Positions 26,076-34,806 of a stretch of DNA of 64,000 bases are shown piece after piece. The notes under the pieces were generated by a model that was not told the origin of the DNA, did no database searches, and was given only the letters and a program-made list of their open reading frames with translations. A program made the position numbers and the translations under genes. Each line of letters opens with the position of its first letter. Position 1 is the stretch's first letter. Origin of the DNA: Leucothrix mucor DSM 2157 (GTDB lineage: Bacteria > Pseudomonadota > Gammaproteobacteria > Thiotrichales > Thiotrichaceae); contig NZ_ATTE01000001.1 in the NCBI RefSeq assembly GCF_000419525.1, positions 2,872,501 to 2,936,500 of the forward strand. Direction: 5' to 3'.

Positions 26076-28115
26076 ATGCTGCCTGAAAATTACACTTTAA
26101 TGGATGCATCGCTCGAAATTGCTCTGATGCTGTTAGCGGCATTTTTGCTGGGTTGGTTATTTTGCTGGCTCATGAAGAAATTATTTGGCAAGAAACAGAT
26201 CGATGAGATCGAATACTCTGCTGATGCTGACATGCCTGATTTAACGGCCAACCGCCCATTAAAAACGGGCTTATCGGCCAGTAGCCGTGAGCGCCTGTAT
26301 GACCCAGAGGTAGGAATCCCTCGTGGCGATGCGGACGTTGAAATCCCAACCGTAAATACACCCGAAGTTAACGTTAACTCGCCAAGTGTATCTGCCTCGG
26401 CCGCACGCCCACGCATCGATTTACCAGACCTTGATGGACCAAAGCTTGACCTAGAAGGCAAATTAGATGCTGGCCTAAGCGCAGGTAAAGGCGCACTCGG
26501 CAAAGGTGCTGGTATTGCTGCGGCAGGTATCGGCTCTATTGCTGCAGGTGCGGTGGCACTTAAAGGACAGATCGGCGACAAAGTTGATGATATTGATTTG
26601 AAAATGCCATCGGCTGAGATACCAGACATTGATCTGCCGGATGCCTCATTGCCTAATGTGAATATCCCGGATATTGACCTGCCTGATGTTGAGCTTCCGG
26701 ATGTCAATATTCCAGAGATTGATTTGCCGAGTGCTGAATTACCGGATGTCGATCTTCCAGAGCTTGAGCTTCCAGATGTTAATGTGCCTGAGATCGACTT
26801 ACCTAGTGCCGAACTACCGGATGTTGACTTACCTGACGTAGAGCTTCCGGATGTTAATATTCCTGACATTAATTTGCCAGATGCTGACCTCCCGGACGTA
26901 AACATCCCTGAAATCGACCTTTCCGGCAAATTAGATGCTGGTGTGGAAATGGGTAAAGGTGCTTTGGGTAAAGGCGTCGGCGTTGCTGCAGCGGGCCTAG
27001 GCTCAATTGCCGCAGGTGCTGCTTCACTAAAAGGCAAAGTAGGCGAAACGATTGATGGCGTTGATCTTAAAATGCCCTCTGTCGAAACTCCTGAAATCGA
27101 CTTACCAGATGCTGAACTGCCTGACGTTGAACTACCAGATGTTAATGTGCCTGACATTGATTTGCCCGATGCAGACCTGCCGGACGTGAGTGCACCTGAT
27201 ATTGATTTACCAGATGCTGAAATACCAGATGTCGACCTTCCTGACGTTGAGCTACCGGACGTTAATGCAGCAGACATTGACCTACCCAATGCGGAAGTGA
27301 ACTTACCTGATGCCAAGCTTCCTGACGTTGACGTCCCAGACCTCTCCGGAGAGTTAGATGCCGGCTTGGAAAAAGGTAAAGGTGTGCTTGGAAAAGACGC
27401 TGGAATTGCGGCAGCAGGTCTTGGCTCACTTGCCGCTGGCGCCATGTCGCTTAAAGACAAAGCGACAGATAAAGTTGATGACATCAAGGAAACACTTAAT
27501 GCACCGGACTTACCAAAAGTTGCAACGCCAAGCAAAGGCACCAGCACTGTAACAACACCCCACTCTGGTGACGATCTGACTCGCATCACCGGTATTAACG
27601 ATAAAGTCGTTAGTGCACTGAATGCCAATGGCGTAAAAACCTATGCGGATTTGGAAAAGCTTGATCGCACCACACTCAAGCGTTTTCTGAATGAGACAGA
27701 TGATGCCTCACTGCATATAACTGAACCCGCCAGCTGGCCTCATCAGGCGAGACTGTGTTCAGAACACAACTGGTCGAAGCTTCGCGAGTATCAGGACTTT
27801 CTATCGGGCAACCGACCAGAACTAACTGAGCAAACACCTGCCGATGACGATGGCTCAAGCTCTGCCCGCGACAATCTGAAGAAGATTGAAGGTATCGGTC
27901 CATTCTTTGAGCGCACACTCAATGAAGCGGGTATCACCACCTTCGCTCAGCTGAAAAATGCAGACCGTGATACGCTCAAAGCGATCATTGATGCGGCTGG
28001 CCCTGAGTACCACTCACACGAACCTGAAACCTGGCCTTATCAAGCCGGCCTTGCCGATCGTGGTGAATGGAAAAAACTGAAGGATTACATACACTTCATG
28101 ACAGGTCGCAGCTAA
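26076..28115 (+). CDS. Membrane-anchored LPDV-repeat (solenoid-like) protein with two H3TH/helix-hairpin-helix domains
   Basis: 679 residues. Membrane anchor at about 10-34, then a linker. Three modules start near 127, 283 and 423, each opening with a Gly/Ala-rich zipper-like stretch (GKLDAG..GKGALGKGAGIAAAG). Modules 1 and 2 continue into long runs of pentapeptide-like repeats, LPDV, IPEI, LPDA, VPDI, with alternating hydrophobic and acidic residues, suggesting a beta-solenoid or rod. The C-terminus holds two related H3TH-type domains (about 498-580 and 597-679), with LTRITGINDKVVSALN and LKKIEGIGPFFERTLN, each followed by a W-P-x-QA motif (ASWPHQARL, ETWPYQAGL). Acts with the two upstream genes by position. 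Function not known. Confidence 0.88.
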   Translation: MLPENYTLMDASLEIALMLLAAFLLGWLFCWLMKKLFGKKQIDEIEYSADADMPDLTANRPLKTGLSASSRERLYDPEVGIPRGDADVEIPTVNTPEVNVNSPSVSASAARPRIDLPDLDGPKLDLEGKLDAGLSAGKGALGKGAGIAAAGIGSIAAGAVALKGQIGDKVDDIDLKMPSAEIPDIDLPDASLPNVNIPDIDLPDVELPDVNIPEIDLPSAELPDVDLPELELPDVNVPEIDLPSAELPDVDLPDVELPDVNIPDINLPDADLPDVNIPEIDLSGKLDAGVEMGKGALGKGVGVAAAGLGSIAAGAASLKGKVGETIDGVDLKMPSVETPEIDLPDAELPDVELPDVNVPDIDLPDADLPDVSAPDIDLPDAEIPDVDLPDVELPDVNAADIDLPNAEVNLPDAKLPDVDVPDLSGELDAGLEKGKGVLGKDAGIAAAGLGSLAAGAMSLKDKATDKVDDIKETLNAPDLPKVATPSKGTSTVTTPHSGDDLTRITGINDKVVSALNANGVKTYADLEKLDRTTLKRFLNETDDASLHITEPASWPHQARLCSEHNWSKLREYQDFLSGNRPELTEQTPADDDGSSSARDNLKKIEGIGPFFERTLNEAGITTFAQLKNADRDTLKAIIDAAGPEYHSHEPETWPYQAGLADRGEWKKLKDYIHFMTGRS

Positions 28116-28141
28116 GCTATCAAGCTTAGCTAAGTACTGAA

Positions 28142-28169
28142 AGCTCTCGTTTTTACGAGGGCTTTTTTT
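28142..28169 (+). terminator. Terminator of the OmpA/LPDV-repeat cassette
   Basis: AGCTCTCG and CGAGGGCT form an 8-bp stem with one G-U pair and a 6-base loop, followed by seven T. A second perfect 9-bp hairpin (AGCTAAGCT/AGCTTAGCT, 28110-28131) overlaps the stop codon just before it. Confidence 0.9.
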
Positions 28170-28317
28170 ATGGCCGTCAGTCCGATTCTTTAACATAACA
28201 GACGGGCTGTAGTGGCACTTTATGTACTTGAAAGCCGTCCATGGTAATATCAACTCGGTATATTCTGTTTATCTTATATAGACAGGCAAAAATAATTAAA
28301 ACAAGCAAGGTATCAAA

Positions 28318-28785
28318 ATGAACAAGCTAATCCTGCCATTCTTATTGCTTGCTGTTGGATTAAGTTCGACAGTGCAAGCCGAGATTTACAAGTGGACAGA
28401 TAGTGACGGCAAAACTCACTATTCGGCAACCCCGCCACAAGACTCAAGTGCTAAGGCTGAACAGATCGGCGAAAAAATCAAATTCAATGTCGGCAAAGTG
28501 AAGTCCTCTGAAGAAAAAGACGATGAGCCAGAGCAGACAGCGACACCGGCTGCTGAAGAAGCTGACAAAACGCCTAGAAAAAACATCTACAAAGGTGATC
28601 GCTCACCGGCGCGTTTAGCCTATTGCAAAAACCTTGAGAACAATATTCATATTCTGGAAAATAATGAGAACGCCAACATCATCGAAGAAGGTGGCACTGA
28701 GCCACTAGGGACTGATGAGCGTAACTTGCGTCTGACACAAGCCAAAGAAAAGCTGGCGAAAAACTGCGAAGACATTTCCTCATAA
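28318..28785 (+). CDS. Secreted DUF4124-domain protein
   Basis: 155 residues. A signal peptide (1-21, cleavage after VQA) precedes EIYKWTDSDGKTHYSATPP, the DUF4124 signature, a short beta-hairpin domain common in exported gammaproteobacterial proteins. An acidic linker follows, then a charged helical segment with two cysteines (AYCKNLENN and AKNCEDISS) that could form a disulfide. The domain has no assigned activity. The gene lies alone between the cassette terminator and proS. A second DUF4124 protein is encoded at 39609-40193. Confidence 0.82.
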   Translation: MNKLILPFLLLAVGLSSTVQAEIYKWTDSDGKTHYSATPPQDSSAKAEQIGEKIKFNVGKVKSSEEKDDEPEQTATPAAEEADKTPRKNIYKGDRSPARLAYCKNLENNIHILENNENANIIEEGGTEPLGTDERNLRLTQAKEKLAKNCEDISS

Positions 28786-28873
28786 GGTCGACTGAGTGCT
28801 GCAGTGCTTTCTGAATGTTTGATTTAACAGTATACTAATCTGCTACATCAACTTCAGAAACCTGCAGACACAC

Positions 28874-30583
28874 ATGAAAGTATCCCAGTTCCCTATTTCC
28901 ACTTTACGTGACACTCCGGCTGATGCCGAGGTGATTAGTCATCAGCTGATGCTAAAAGCCGGCCTTATCAAGCGACTTGCTTCTGGCCTTTACACTTGGG
29001 GCCCGTATGGCCTTCGGGTTATGCGCAAAGTTGAAAATATTGTCCGTGAAGAAATGGATCGCGCCGGTGCTGTTGAAGTCCTGATGCCGACCATTCAACC
29101 GGCAGAACTGTGGCAGGAATCTGGCCGCTGGGACGAATACGGCCCTGAGCTGTTACGTGTAACCGACCGTAGTTCACGTGAATTCTGTTTCGGCCCAACG
29201 CACGAAGAAATCATCACCGATTACGTGCGCAATGAAATTAACAGCTATAAACAACTGCCGGTTAATTACTACCAAATTCAAACTAAATTCCGCGATGAAG
29301 TACGCCCACGTTTTGGTGTGATGCGCTCTCGTGAATTTATCATGAAAGATGCTTACTCATTCCACCTGACTGAAGAATCGCTACAAGAAACTTACGACAC
29401 CATGTATGCGGCTTATCAGCGCATCTTTAACCGCTTAGGTTTAGACTTCCGTCCAGTACAGGCGGATAACGGCTCCATCGGTGGTAACGCTTCTCATGAA
29501 TTCCATGTATTAGCGGACTCTGGTGAAGATGACATCGCATTCTCAGATACCAGCGACTATGCCGCGAATATCGAGATGGCAGTTAATGCCCCAAGCACAA
29601 CCCCTCGCCCTGAAGCGACTCAGGAGATGGTGGAGTTTGCAACGCCGGGCCTGAAGACAATAGATTCACTGGCTGAAGCGATGAATATCCCAGCCACTCA
29701 GCAAATTAAGATTTTGCTGGTTAAAGGTGAAGAAGGCTCAACTGTTGCACTGCTAGTGCGTGGCGACCATAACTTAAATGAAATTAAGGCTGAAAAGATT
29801 GATGGCATTTTATCGCCACTGACGTTTGAAACCGAAGAAAAGATCATTGAGTTAACAGGTAGCAGACCTGGCTCACTGGGTCCGGTTGGCTTATCCATTC
29901 GTATTATTGCTGACCATGCCACGGCACCACTGGCTGATTTTGTGTGCGGCGCGAACAAAGAAGATCACCACTTAAAAGGTGTGAACTGGGTACGCGACTT
30001 ACCAGAGCCTGAGTTTGCCGATCTGCGTAATATTGTAGAGGGTGACCCAAGCCCGGATGGCCAAGGTAAGGTACTGATCCGCCGTGGTATCGAAGTGGGT
30101 CACATCTTCCAGCTAGGCACCAAGTATTCTGAAGCGATGAATGCAACCGTGCTGAATGAAAACGGTAAGAGCCAGACAATCACCATGGGTTGCTATGGTA
30201 TTGGTGTTACCCGTGTTGTGGCCGCCAGTATCGAACAGAACTACGATGACAACGGTATTATCTGGCCTGCATCAATGGCACCGTTCCAGATTGCTATTGC
30301 ACCGCTGAACTACAACAAGTCTGAAGAAGTGAAAGCAACTGCAGATAAGTTGTATGAGGAACTGGTTGCAGCGGGTTATGAGGTGTTATTGGATGATCGC
30401 ATTATTCGTCCCGGCGCAATGTTTGCGGATATGGAGCTGTTAGGCTTACCACATCGCATCGTTATTTCAGATCGCGGCCTGAAAAATCAACAGCTTGAGT
30501 ACAAATCACGTACCGCAGCTGAAGCCGAAGTGATCGAACTGGCTGACGTACACAACGTTATCAAAGCAAAACTGGGCGCATAA
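28874..30583 (+). CDS. proS: Prolyl-tRNA synthetase (bacterial type)
   Basis: 569 residues, the usual size for ProS with an inserted editing domain. The class II core appears at the N-terminus ([20 protein letters not shown]-like region, [17 protein letters not shown] near 112, [22 protein letters not shown] near 151). The editing domain covers about 225-385, and motif 3 [16 protein letters not shown] is near 437. The anticodon-binding domain is C-terminal. It charges tRNA-Pro and clears mischarged Ala-tRNA-Pro. A TATACT box about 30 bases upstream suggests its own promoter. Confidence 0.98.
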   Translation: MKVSQFPISTLRDTPADAEVISHQLMLKAGLIKRLASGLYTWGPYGLRVMRKVENIVREEMDRAGAVEVLMPTIQPAELWQESGRWDEYGPELLRVTDRSSREFCFGPTHEEIITDYVRNEINSYKQLPVNYYQIQTKFRDEVRPRFGVMRSREFIMKDAYSFHLTEESLQETYDTMYAAYQRIFNRLGLDFRPVQADNGSIGGNASHEFHVLADSGEDDIAFSDTSDYAANIEMAVNAPSTTPRPEATQEMVEFATPGLKTIDSLAEAMNIPATQQIKILLVKGEEGSTVALLVRGDHNLNEIKAEKIDGILSPLTFETEEKIIELTGSRPGSLGPVGLSIRIIADHATAPLADFVCGANKEDHHLKGVNWVRDLPEPEFADLRNIVEGDPSPDGQGKVLIRRGIEVGHIFQLGTKYSEAMNATVLNENGKSQTITMGCYGIGVTRVVAASIEQNYDDNGIIWPASMAPFQIAIAPLNYNKSEEVKATADKLYEELVAAGYEVLLDDRIIRPGAMFADMELLGLPHRIVISDRGLKNQQLEYKSRTAAEAEVIELADVHNVIKAKLGA

Positions 30584-30591
30584 CCCAATCA

Positions 30592-30623
30592 ATCGGCAGT
30601 GACGAGTCTCCGTCACTGCCGAT
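30592..30623 (+). other. Perfect 13-bp hairpin after proS
   Basis: ATCGGCAGTGACG and CGTCACTGCCGAT enclose a 6-base loop eight bases past the proS stop. It is very stable but lacks a T-run (CACTAC follows). It may protect the 3' end of proS mRNA or act in Rho-dependent termination. Confidence 0.6.
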
Positions 30624-30806
30624 ACACTACTTCCTCCCCTCGCAAACCCCACCGCTCACCGCTTCTTTCCCGACCAACTGCACTAGCTTTACACGGTCTT
30701 TACGCTCGCTTTACCCAAACTAACATTTACTCAGTGCATAATTCCCTTATCAGCTCAACACACAGACCGAGTTGGCAAAATTCAAATATCACTAAAGGGA
30801 AGAAAA

Positions 30807-31550
30807 ATGAATAAAACTAAAACTGTATTAGCCGCTTTATTGGTAACAGCAATGAGCGCTGGCGCAACGACTGCAATGGCTCACGATGACGATGGTCACC
30901 ACGGTAAGCGTAGCCACGATTACTCTCAGGAAGGTAAACACCACGGTTCAAAACATCATGGCGAGAAACGTCACGATGGCGAGCGTCATGGTAGTAAGCA
31001 TCACGGCGAAAAGCGCCACAATGGCGAGCGTCATGGCAACAAGCATCACGGTGAAAAGCGCCACGGCGGCAAAGGCCATGGTAACAAGCACCAACATGGA
31101 AAACGCCAAGGTGGCGAGCAGATGATGCGCTTCATGGCAAAGAAACTCAACATGACTGATGCACAGAAAATGCAAATTAAAGAATTACGCACCGCACAAA
31201 AAGCTAAAATGCAGCCTCTGCGTGAGCAAAGCCGCACACTTCGCCAAGAAATGATGAAGCTGGATACAACTAGTGCCGATTACAGCACTCAAGTTGCAGC
31301 ACTAGCTGACAAGAAAGCGAACATTGATCGCCAGAGCTTTATTCTGAAGAGCGAGCTTCGCCAACAGTTTAATGCCGTTCTGACCGATGAGCAGCGCGCA
31401 ACGATGAAATCTATGCAGGAAAAGCGTCAGGAACGTATGCAAAAGCGCATGGAAAAGCAGGAAGCAAAGAAAGCAGCTAAGGCAGAAAAAACCAAAGCTG
31501 AGACCCCAGCGCCAGCTGAAGCAGATAAAGAAACTAAAGCCGCTGAATAA
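30807..31550 (+). CDS. Spy/CpxP-like periplasmic protein with His-rich metal-binding repeats
   Basis: 247 residues. A signal peptide (1-25, ending TTAMA) is followed by a His/Gly/Lys-rich region (26-103) with a 15-residue repeat of the form KHHGEKRHDGERHGS. A Spy/CpxP-type helical domain follows at about 105-205, with LNMTDAQKMQIKELR and VLTDEQRATMKSMQ matching the LTxxQ motifs. The tail is Lys/Glu/Ala-rich. Spy-type proteins are ATP-independent periplasmic chaperones, and His-rich versions such as CnrX or ZraP relatives bind metals. A combined chaperone and Zn/Cu/Ni buffer is inferred. Confidence 0.83.
   Translation: MNKTKTVLAALLVTAMSAGATTAMAHDDDGHHGKRSHDYSQEGKHHGSKHHGEKRHDGERHGSKHHGEKRHNGERHGNKHHGEKRHGGKGHGNKHQHGKRQGGEQMMRFMAKKLNMTDAQKMQIKELRTAQKAKMQPLREQSRTLRQEMMKLDTTSADYSTQVAALADKKANIDRQSFILKSELRQQFNAVLTDEQRATMKSMQEKRQERMQKRMEKQEAKKAAKAEKTKAETPAPAEADKETKAAE
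30951..31085 (+). repeat. Tandem 45-base repeat, three full units
   Basis: Within the Spy-like gene, residues 49-63, 64-78 and 79-93 repeat the same 15-residue His-rich unit, with a partial fourth unit at 94-103. The DNA copies differ mainly at third positions and a few charged residues. Unequal crossing-over here would change the number of His clusters. Confidence 0.85.
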
Positions 31551-31576
31551 TCTCTCAGCAGCTTGCTAGCATGATA

Positions 31577-31602
31577 GGCGGCACTTCGGTGCCGCCTTTT
31601 TT
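31577..31602 (+). terminator. UUCG-tetraloop terminator of the Spy-like gene
   Basis: GGCGGCAC, TTCG, GTGCCGCC and six T: a textbook intrinsic terminator 27 bases after the stop codon. It lies between convergent genes, but only the plus-strand side has a T-run. Confidence 0.95.
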
Positions 31603-31613
31603 GTGCCTTAAAA

Positions 31614-33020
31614 TTACTCGGGGTAGATATCTTTTAGCTTACGAGTGAGTGTATTGCGCCCCCAGCCTAGCAAGTCAGCGGCTTCTTTTTTACGCCCTGC
31701 CGTTTGCTGCAATGCCACTTCTAGCGCCAAACGTTCAAACTCCGGCGTCAAATCATCCAGAATACGGGTCTCACCGGACACCAATCGCTGTTGAATTTCC
31801 TGACTAAGCAAGGCTCGCCAATCACCACTCGGCTTGACCTCCTCCGTGTCCATTAGCTCTGGCGGCAGATCATCCATGGTAATTTCACGACCCGATGCCA
31901 TCACGGTCATCCAACGACTAACGTTTTCCAACTGACGAACATTACCCGGCCAAGGCAAGGTTTGTAAAAACTCCTGCACTTCAGGTAATAAGACTTTGCG
32001 TTCTGTTTGCAAGTCTTCAGCGGCTTTCTGCAAAAAGTGGGTCAGCAATAACGGAATATCCGTACTGCGATCGCGTAGCGGTGGAATTTGCACACGGATA
32101 ACATTTAACCTGTGAAATAAATCCTCTCGGAACAAGCCTTGGCGAACACGCTCTTCCAAATCCTGATGCGTTGCCGCTACTACTCGCACATCCACATCAA
32201 CCGGCACATGGCCACCGACCCGATAGAATTTGCCATCCGCTAGCACGCGCAGCAGACGCGTTTGCAGGTCTGCCGACATATCACCGATTTCATCCAGAAA
32301 CAGAGTCCCTTGATTGGCTTGCTCAAAGCGGCCTTTACGCAGCGCATGCGCACCGGTAAATGCGCCCTTCTCATGACCAAACAGCTCTGACTCCAAAAGC
32401 TCTTTAGGAATCGCCGCGGTATTAATCGCAATAAATGGTTTTTCTGCGCGGGGACTATGTTCATGCAGTGCGGCGGCAACCAACTCTTTACCGGTACCCG
32501 ACTCACCCGTAATTAACACGGAGATACTGGATTTACTCAGGCGACCAATTGCCCGAAACACGCCCTGCATCGCAACTGATTTACCGATAATGCCAGACTC
32601 GGTAATTTCATCAGATTCGTCAACGGCAGTCGCCTTAACCTCTTTTACCCTGCCATGCTCACAAGCACGACGCGCCAGCTCGGTTGCCTCATTAATATCA
32701 AATGGCTTGGGCAGATATTCAAATGCCCCACTCTCAAATGCCGATACCGCGCTATCCATATCAGAATGCGCAGTCATAATAATGACGGGCAGGTCTTGAT
32801 AATCGCGCTGCACGGCTTCGAGTAGCTCAAAGCCATCCATATCCGGCATCCGGATATCGCTGATAATCGCTTCAGGGCGGTCACGTTTTAAGGCACGTAA
32901 TAACTCAGTGGCAGACTCAAAGGTTCGGACAGACATCTGCGCACGGGTCAGTGCGCGCTCCAAAACCCAGCGGATAGATTGATCGTCATCCACGACCCAG
33001 ATTGCTTCAGATTGAGGCAT
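31614..33020 (-). CDS. ntrC: Nitrogen regulation response regulator NtrC
   Basis: 468 residues. Receiver domain (about 5-120) with phosphorylated Asp in AIISDIRMPDMDGFELL near 54. A central AAA+ sigma-54 interaction domain (about 143-370) shows Walker A GESGTGKELVA, the GAFTGA loop that contacts sigma-54, and Walker B GTLFLDEIGD. The C-terminal Fis-type helix-turn-helix reads AADLLGWGRNTLTRKLKD. Phosphorylated by NtrB under nitrogen limitation, it activates sigma-54 promoters, presumably the glnK-amtB promoter nearby. It follows ntrB by 13 bases. Confidence 0.96.
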   Translation of the reverse strand: MPQSEAIWVVDDDQSIRWVLERALTRAQMSVRTFESATELLRALKRDRPEAIISDIRMPDMDGFELLEAVQRDYQDLPVIIMTAHSDMDSAVSAFESGAFEYLPKPFDINEATELARRACEHGRVKEVKATAVDESDEITESGIIGKSVAMQGVFRAIGRLSKSSISVLITGESGTGKELVAAALHEHSPRAEKPFIAINTAAIPKELLESELFGHEKGAFTGAHALRKGRFEQANQGTLFLDEIGDMSADLQTRLLRVLADGKFYRVGGHVPVDVDVRVVAATHQDLEERVRQGLFREDLFHRLNVIRVQIPPLRDRSTDIPLLLTHFLQKAAEDLQTERKVLLPEVQEFLQTLPWPGNVRQLENVSRWMTVMASGREITMDDLPPELMDTEEVKPSGDWRALLSQEIQQRLVSGETRILDDLTPEFERLALEVALQQTAGRKKEAADLLGWGRNTLTRKLKDIYPE

Positions 33021-33033
33021 GCAGTTTTATCTC

Positions 33034-34068
33034 CTAAAGCACTTGAATTGGTAGTAATAAAGTAAAGCAGGTATCGCCAGGCGTTGATTGAAATTCAATT
33101 AAGCCATCATGCGTATTAGCCAGTGATTGCGCGATTGAGAGCCCTAATCCCGTACCTTCAGCAGAGCCGCTGACCATTGGGAAGAAGACCTTGTCCTGTA
33201 TCGCTGGCGGGATACCGCCGCCGTTATCAATAATTTGTAGCTTGAGCACTAACTTGTGCGTTTTATGATTCAGCATAAAGCGGCGTAATACCCGAGTTCT
33301 GAAGATCACCTTACCCTCATCGCCCACGGCCTTTAGCGCATTCACCACGATATTTAGTACGATCTGAATCAGCTTATCTTTGTCGGCGCGGATTTCAGGA
33401 ATACTGGGGTCATAATCAAACTCGATTGTCACGCCTGGCGACAAATCAACACTCACCAACTTGCGCACGCGCTCCAGTACTTCGTGAATATTCACATTTT
33501 CCTGAATCGGCGGCGACTGTGAGCCCATCATGCGATCAACCAATACCTGTAATCGGTCTGCCTCTGAGATGATGATGCTGGTGTATTCTCTTAACTCCGG
33601 GCTGGGTAGCTCAGTCTCTAATAGCTGCGCTGCGCCTCGCAAACCACCTAATGGGTTTTTGATCTCATGCGCCATGCCCTTTACTAAGGTCTGCGTAGTA
33701 CGCAATTGGCTTAGTAATAGTTCTTCCTGTGAAATCCGTAACTGCTGGTCAATGCGATAGAGCTCAAGAATCAAACCCTGCATTTCACCTTCAGCTATAT
33801 AAGTACTCACCACTAAATCAGCGATGACCATTTCACCTTGCGCCGTTTTTAAGTGAAGCTCCCTTAAAGACTGATTCTCATGCGTCTCCAGCGCCTTCTC
33901 CAGCGCAATATCTAAAATCTCTTGCTCCAGTAAGCGCTTATAAGACTTACCTAGTAGCCGGCCTCGACTGTTGCCAAACAACACTTCGGCGGCAACATTC
34001 ATGTAAGCGATCTTCAGCCCCTCATCCAGCATGACCACCGAGGTGGCTAATGCATCTGTAATACTCAT
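33034..34068 (-). CDS. ntrB: Nitrogen regulation sensor histidine kinase NtrB
   Basis: 344 residues, soluble. A PAS domain (about 5-115) is followed by a dimerisation/phosphotransfer helix with the phosphorylated His in KGMAHEIKNPLGGLRGAAQLLE (abridged: MAHEIKNPL, near 134-142). The ATPase domain contains LIQIVLNIVVNALKA, DNGGGIPP and GTGLGLSIA. It autophosphorylates and passes phosphate to NtrC; in this family PII proteins such as GlnK/GlnB switch it to phosphatase when nitrogen is plentiful. It is divergent from glnK-amtB with 384 bases of control region between. Confidence 0.95.
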   Translation of the reverse strand: MSITDALATSVVMLDEGLKIAYMNVAAEVLFGNSRGRLLGKSYKRLLEQEILDIALEKALETHENQSLRELHLKTAQGEMVIADLVVSTYIAEGEMQGLILELYRIDQQLRISQEELLLSQLRTTQTLVKGMAHEIKNPLGGLRGAAQLLETELPSPELREYTSIIISEADRLQVLVDRMMGSQSPPIQENVNIHEVLERVRKLVSVDLSPGVTIEFDYDPSIPEIRADKDKLIQIVLNIVVNALKAVGDEGKVIFRTRVLRRFMLNHKTHKLVLKLQIIDNGGGIPPAIQDKVFFPMVSGSAEGTGLGLSIAQSLANTHDGLIEFQSTPGDTCFTLLLPIQVL

Positions 34069-34200
34069 ATATTTAACTCATCCTAATTTGCCACAGTCAG
34101 TCTTGCCACGAGCAAACAGTTAATCTCCATCAATACCTGCAGTGGTAGCAATTATCAGGCCAACTAAAAACACCCTGACCAGCCGGTCAACACGCCCATA

Positions 34201-34268
34201 GCGCACCATAATAGTGCAAATGCACGATTTTATGCACCTCATTCCACCCTTTGCACTCAAATAGCGCA
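34201..34268 (+). promoter_or_regulatory. Three tandem NtrC-binding (enhancer) sites
   Basis: Three 17-18 base imperfect palindromes resemble TGCACC-N5-GGTGCA. Site 1, 34201-34218, GCGCACCATAATAGTGCA; site 2, 34221-34237, TGCACGATTTTATGCAC; site 3, 34252-34268, TGCACTCAAATAGCGCA. Their 5' ends are about 20 and 31 bases apart, and they lie 60-125 bases upstream of the sigma-54 promoter, the usual enhancer position for NtrC. Confidence 0.8.
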
Positions 34269-34324
34269 CCGCTTTCAAACATTAACAAGCGGTAAAGCTA
34301 GGTTTTATCACTGCTTAGAAAAGT

Positions 34325-34340
34325 TGGCACGGGAAATGCT
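34325..34340 (+). promoter_or_regulatory. Sigma-54 (-24/-12) promoter of glnK-amtB
   Basis: TGGCAC, five bases, ATGCT, with the invariant GG at 34326-34327 and GC at 34338-34339 separated by exactly ten bases. Only the T of TTGC is changed to A. Transcription would begin near 34351, about 100 bases before the glnK ATG. This explains nitrogen control of glnK and amtB. Confidence 0.88.
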
Positions 34341-34353
34341 TGTGGCTATATAG

Positions 34354-34791
<438 letters not shown>

Positions 34792-34806
34792 AGACAGGAG
34801 ATAACA

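Noticed and set aside
26090-27628. 512-codon open frame antisense to the LPDV-repeat gene
   Set aside because: The repeat codons on the plus strand lack stop-generating complements, so a Ser/Gly/Thr-rich frame stays open on the other strand. The plus frame has a ribosome binding site, a membrane anchor and H3TH domains.
30948-31237. Minus-strand frames opposite the His-rich repeats
   Set aside because: Shadows of the repeated His/Gly codons; the plus frame has signal peptide and LTxxQ motifs.
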